Source of the DNA: Ochotona curzoniae
Taxonomy: Eukaryota; Chordata; Mammalia; Lagomorpha; Ochotonidae
Length of the DNA stretch: 64,000 bases
NCBI RefSeq assembly: GCF_017591425.1
Contig: NW_024467104.1
Coordinates: 3,905,001 to 3,969,000, forward strand
Reading direction: 5' to 3'
The notes under the pieces were generated by a model that was not told the origin of the DNA, ran no database searches, and saw only the letters and a program-made list of their open reading frames with translations. Of the stretch, positions 59,145-64,000 are shown one piece after another (positions within the stretch are counted from its first letter, which is position 1; each line of letters begins with the position of its first letter). The translations under genes were made by a program, and so were the position numbers.

Positions 59145-62100
59145 TTTTTTGTAAGAGCCCTAGTGATTTCTTTGTTTCAACTTTATTAAACATGTAAGAC
59201 TTTTCCATCTTGTTATATATACATATCAGCATTTTATAAATATTTTTATTCATTTGTATAAGACCACAAAGCCTTGGTACAATAAAATGTCTATGCAGAG
59301 TTATACAACATGGTCCTGTTGAGCAGATAGAAGTGGCAATGTTTCTTTGAGTAATTTAGAAGCCAGAGGCAGCAACCACCTGTCAAACTTGAGTATGTAT
59401 TTTTTTTTTTTGAGTTTTGATGGCCTAAATGTGGCAGCAGAATGGTGGCTTAGAGGGACTCCATGTATGATGCATAGATACTGTTAGATGCATAGACTCT
59501 GAGCTACTCAGAAGTAAAACCTGAACAGTCAAGGGAGAGGTATCATGCATCTTTGTGGGCTGTGGAGGCTGACTCAGCTCATTACAGAGGTGTTACTAGG
59601 AGATCAGGTAGGTCATGAAGTTTTTTTGTTTGTTTTTAATTTTTTTATTGTTAATAACATTGTATTATGTGATACAGTTTTATAGGTGCTTGGATTTCCC
59701 CCACTCCTCCCACAAACCTACCCCCATGGGGCATAACCACAGTTCAAGTTCAGTTGAGATTCCTTCATTGCAAGCACACACCCAGCATTGAGTCCAGCAT
59801 CTATTTGTCCTGATAACATTCAACGGCTTCTTGGGGAGGCCTTCCCTGGTCTGAAGGCAAAGCTAACAGAGTAAGATCCCAAACAGTTAAAAGCCCCAAC
59901 AAAACGTCAGCAACAATATATAGTGTTATGGAATTGATTGACATAGTATTGAGTAAACGATATGTTAAAAATAATGCAAGTTCAATTTTTTGAAACACAT
60001 GTGTTGAGACAGTATCAATGACAGGATTGAAAAAAATTTTTAAAAAATACAGGTTAAATTAAGGCAAACATGTGGTATCTAACCTTTTGGGATTCGCTCA
60101 TTTCCCTTAGCATTATAGTTTCCAGTTGGGAGTTGGGCCCATTTAGCCACAAAGAACTGCATTTTGTTTTTTTAATCGCTGAGTAGTATTCCATGGAGTA
60201 GATGAACCAAAGCTTTCTTATCCAATCTTCTGCTGATGGGCATTTCGGTTGCTTCCATGTTTTTGCAAGTACTGATTGTGCTGCTATAAACATAGGGGTG
60301 CATGTTGGTTTGTCGTGAAACAGGTGTTTTGGATATATTCCTAGGAGTGCTATTGCTGGATCATATGGTATGCAGATTTTGAGTTGTTTAAGTGTTCTCC
60401 ATACTGATTTCCATAGAGGCTGTACTAACCTGCAGCTCCACCAGCAGTGGAGTAGGGTTCCCTTTTCCCCACATCCTCACCAGCAAGTGTCGTTGATGTT
60501 CTTTTTTATGTGGGCCAATCTTACTGGTGTCAGGTGGTACCTCATCAATGTCTTAATTTGGATTTCCCTTATTGCTAGGGAACTGGAACATTTTTTCATA
60601 TGTTTGTTTGTCATTTGGGCTTGTTCCTTTGTGAAATGTTTGCTCATTTCCCGTGCCCATTTCTTGAGTGGCTTGTTTTTTCCTTTGGTATTTTGGTTGT
60701 TTTGGAGTTCTTTGTATATTCAATAGATTAGCCCTCTATCACCTATGTAGTGTGCAAAGATCTTCTCCCACTCCATGGGTTGCTTTTTTACTTTGCTGAT
60801 TGTTTCCCTTGCTGTACAGAAGCTTCTTAGTTTGATGAGCTCCCATTTGTTTATTCTGTTCTCAACTGCTATTGCTTTTGGTGTCCTTCTTAGAAAGTCA
60901 GGACCTACTCCTAGGTCTTGCAGGGTATTTCCTACATTTTCTTGAGAGAGTTTTAAGGTTTCTGGATGTAGGTTTAGGTCTTTTATCCATGTAGATTGGA
61001 TCTTAGTGTATGGTGATAGATGTGGGTCTATCTTTTTGTTTCTGCAGGCTATCATCCAGTTGTCCCAACAACATTTACTAAAGAGGCCTTTCCCATTTGC
61101 TTGGACTGTCATTGGTCTTTTTGTAAAAGATTAATTGGCTGTATCTGTGTGGGTTCCCTTTTGGTGCTTCTATTCTATTCCATTGATTTTCCTCTCTATC
61201 TTTGTGCCAGTATCAGGCTGTTTTGATAACCACTGCTCTATAGTGGTCCAGAGGTCCGGAACTGTGATTTCCCCTGCTAACTTCTTGTTCTATGGAATGG
61301 TTCTAGCTATTTGTGGTTTTTTGTGCTTCCAGATGAACTTTTGAATCATTGTATCCAGTTCCGTAAAGAATGTTTTGGGCAACTTGATTGGAATTGCGTT
61401 GAAAATATATATTGTTTTTGGTAGTATAGACATTTTAATGATATTGATTTTGCCTATCCAGGAGCATGGGATGTTATTCCATCTTTTGAGGTTTTGTTCA
61501 ATTTCTTTTTTGAATAGTTTGAGGTTTTCTTCGAATAGGTCTCCTACACTTTTGGTTAGATGGATTCCCAGATACTTCATACTTTTCTCTGTTATTTTAA
61601 ATGGTATCTTGCTGGTTAGATCTTTTTCCATCTTGAGGCTGTTTGCGTACACTATGGCTGTTGATTTTCGTTCATTAATTTTGTACCCTGCCACTCTGCC
61701 AAACTCTCGTATAAGTTCTAGCAGTTTCTGATGAGATCAAAAAATTTATGGAAACCAATGAAAACTCCGATACAACATTCCAAAACTTGTGGGACACCGC
61801 CAAAGCAGTGCTACGGGGTAAACTCATTGCAATTGGAGCCCATGTCAAGGCCCAAGAAAAACGCCAAATACAGGAAATAACTACACACCTCCAGGAACTG
61901 GAAAAACAGCAGCAGAAGAGCCCCACTCACAATAGGAAACAAGAAATCATCAAAACAAGGGAGGAGATAAACCAAATAGAAATAAAAAAAAAACTATACA
62001 TAAAATCAACAAATGAAAAAGTTGGTTTTTTGAGAAAATAAACAAAATAGACACTCCACTGGCCCAACTGACCAAAAAAAAAAAAAAAAAAAAAAAAAAG

Positions 62101-63074
62101 AGAGAGAGAGAGAAAGTGAGAATTAACAGCATTAAAGATGAAAAAGGCAACATAACAACAGACACTGCAACCATTAAGAAAATAATTAGAAATTACTACA
62201 AAGAACCTTACGCCAATAAATTTGAGGACAATCAACCAATGGAAAAGTTCTTAGACTCCCACCACTTACCAAAACTTAGTCCAGAGGCAACAGAAGAATT
62301 AAATAAACCCATAACCGAGGCAGAGATTGAAGCAGTCATCAAGGATCTCCCAACGAAGAAAAGCCTAGGGCCAGACGGCTTAACTACAGAATTCTACAAA
62401 ATATTCCAAACAGAACTAACCCCAATCCTCCACAAACTCTTCAAAACATAGAGAAGGAAGCAACCCTTCCAAACTCATTCTATGAAGCCAACATCACATT
62501 AATCCCAAAACCAGACAGAGAACCATCAGAGAAGGAAAACTATAGACCTATCTCTCTGATGAACATTGATGCTAAAATTCTCAACAAAATCCTAGCCAAT
62601 AGAATTCAAAAAATCAGCAGACAGATCATTCATCCGGATCAAGTAGGATCCATCCCTGGAATGCAGAGATGGTTCAACATTCGGAAATCCATAAATGTAA
62701 TACACCACATCCAAAAACTGAAAAACAAGAACCACATAATAGTATCAATAGACACAGAAAAAGCTTTCAATAAAATCCAACACCTCTTCATGCTAAAAAC
62801 TCTAGCCAAGGTAGGCATAGATGGAAAAATCCACAGCATAATCAAAGCAATTTGTGAAAAACCCAATGCTAGTATCATACTGAATGGAGAAAAGCTAGAA
62901 CCCTTCCTACTGAGATCTGGAACAAGACAAGGATGCCCGCTATCACCACTGTTACTCAACATTGGCCTAGAGGTACTTCCAGAGGCCATAAGACAAGAAA
63001 AAGAAATCAAAGGCATACAAATGGGAAATGAAGAAGTCAAGCTTTCACTGTATGCTGATGACATGATCCTGTAC
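59145..63074 (-). mobile_element. 5'-inverted (twin-primed) L1 with 3' transduced tail
   Basis: Insertion into the ATGGAATTATATTATTTT site, duplicated at 59127-59144 and 63075-63092 (one mismatch). Copies 1 and 2 hold the empty site near 4967 and 19629. From the left: T-run (59141-59150), non-L1 sequence with a minus-strand AATAAA at 59182-59187 (59151-59620), the L1 A-tail (about 59621-59648), L1 3'UTR and ORF2 C-terminal part on the minus strand (59649-61730), then the upstream part of ORF2 on the plus strand (61731-63074). Confidence 0.93.
60054..61694 (-). pseudogene. L1 ORF2 C-terminal part, minus strand (3' segment of the inverted L1)
   Basis: Starts inside the reverse transcriptase domain just after the catalytic motif ([53 protein letters not shown]) and continues through the C-terminal domain (NRINKWELIKLRSFCTAR; MEWEKIFAHY) to the end (YSMEYYSAIKK ... 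MFALI, stop near 60054). Frames shift between 61290 and 61112 and again before 60293, so it is not functional. Confidence 0.9.
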
Positions 63075-63078
63075 ATGG
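61748..63078 (+). pseudogene. L1 ORF2 central part, plus strand (inverted 5' segment)
   Basis: Begins near [16 protein letters not shown], after the endonuclease domain, and contains reverse transcriptase blocks in order: [17 protein letters not shown], the [20 protein letters not shown] block (62540-62600), [30 protein letters not shown] and the catalytic [10 protein letters not shown] at 63049-63078. It stops two codons after the active-site motif, where the element ends. Frames are broken near 62041 and 62451. A run of 26 A at 62074-62099 followed by (GA)n sits inside the coding sequence. Confidence 0.92.
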
Positions 63079-63092
63079 AATTACATTATTTT

Positions 63093-64000
63093 AAATAGTG
63101 ATTTTCATACACACTCTAGGAGCCCTAAGCATCTTTGCCTCTCTATTCTGATACAATTTATTGAACTCTGGCTTCTCTGAATGCTTCATGCTGAATGACT
63201 TAGTCCTTACTCTTCTCCTTCCTACAAGACCAGATTCCCAGGAACTCCAACTGCAGGATAGAGACTGTGATGCAAATATGATCAAAGTTGGGATTCCTGC
63301 CTCTCAAATTCTCAGTCTCTCAACCCATCCTTTCCTTTTACAAGTCATGAAAATATAAACATGGAAAATTGATTCAATGCATTTACTAACTTCTATCTTC
63401 CTTGCACAGGGCAAAGATCATTTTGAATATTTTCAAACTTGCATTAAAATGGTGTAACTTTCATATCAAACTCTCTAAGACGCTCTTCCAATATGGAGTA
63501 TGTTAAAAATTGGATTGCAAACAGCGTCTCCCCCAAAAAGTAAAAGAAATTAAGAAGATGTAAGCATTCTTCATAACTTATTATTAAATGAGAAAATTCT
63601 ATTGAAAATCTTTGAGATATGGAAAGAAACGTTTGTAATTTTTCAAGATAACACACCACAATGATCTCAACTTTTCCAAGGGCTGATTGTCTAAATGTAC
63701 TTATTTGTATGATATCCCCAATAATTTAGTGATTACAATTATTTTATGCAAAGAAGGAATCCAACATGTTTTATAAGGACAGGTAAGAAGCCAGGAGAAA
63801 AAAAAAATTAGGTTAGGAAAAGCTTAAAGATAAGAATAACAGATAGGCTCATTCAACAGCAAGGATACAATAATGAACATCACCAAAAAAATGATGACTT
63901 TATGAATTTCATACTGAGTCAATAAAAACACAAAAGATTAAAAAGTATTCTTTCTGGACACTGTTTTTCTTTTAACTTAAAAGTATTAATTTCCTATTCC
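63093..64000. repeat. Copy-3 unit tail, no gene seen
   Basis: Matches 4986-5900 of copy 1 and 19648-20560 of copy 2 with scattered substitutions and small indels. It continues past the window. Confidence 0.8.

Larger units (their letters stand above)
42926..64000. repeat. Segmental duplication, copy 3 (expanded by insertions)
   Basis: It starts at the same ACAAAAGCTAAA junction as copy 2 (8481) and runs past the window end. Without its private insertions (50435-53306, 54617-57598 and 59145-63074) it is collinear with 8481-20690. It keeps about 0.5 kb (49060-49560) that copy 2 lost, and lost the L1 ORF1 block that copies 1 and 2 keep. Confidence 0.9.

Overview
The window is mammalian nuclear DNA. 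It holds one intact protein-coding gene, MS4A12 on the + strand, in a background made almost entirely of retrotransposons. At least fourteen copies of a tRNA-derived SINE are present. Its head (GGGCCCGGCGCAGTGGCGCA) and its A/T-rich tail belong to the lagomorph C-repeat type, and the details fit a pika (Ochotona) better than my recollection of the rabbit consensus. No bacterial-type gene, CRISPR array or rRNA gene is visible.

Layout. 1-401: sense L1 3' end. 402-6030: copy 1 of a segmental duplication (degenerate L1 pieces plus non-repeat sequence). 6030-8480: single-copy sequence with one SINE. 8481-20690: copy 2 of the duplication, which includes a GC-rich retroposon at about 9155-12690. 20690-29385: single-copy sequence with a processed MRPL11 pseudogene, a sense copy of the GC-rich retroposon flanked by a target-site duplication (TSD), a candidate promoter and untranslated first exon near 26.1 kb, and an antisense L1 ORF1/5'UTR fragment. 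29465-42603: the six coding exons of MS4A12, whose introns are full of SINEs and an L1 3' end carrying a long TTTC microsatellite. 42926-64000: copy 3 of the duplication, starting about 110 bases after the MS4A12 polyadenylation signal. It has been expanded by nested insertions: two more GC-rich retroposons, a short L1 and a 3.9-kb 5'-inverted L1.

MS4A12 can be assembled completely. Coding exons of 79, 46, 19, 39, 37 and 35 codons, all in phase 0 with GT/AG borders, give a 255-residue four-pass membrane protein. It matches the human protein along its length, including the proline-rich N terminus and the Tyr/Asn-rich C terminus.

The most unusual material is transposon biology. A 1.7-3.5-kb GC-rich, non-coding, poly(A)-tailed retroposon family occurs in five copies, three of them with clear TSDs of 14-19 bp. 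It is built of degenerate tandem motifs and one copy has CpG-rich 254-bp repeats at its 5' end. It looks like a composite, L1-mobilised element comparable in architecture to primate SVA. One copy appears to have carried 3' flanking DNA with it. An L1 in copy 3 shows twin-priming inversion plus what looks like serial 3' transduction. A 28-bp SINE head without a tail is flanked by a 16-bp TSD. Three L1 5'UTR copies keep a related open frame on the antisense strand, reminiscent of primate ORF0. Assignments rest on reading and recall only; no database search was possible.
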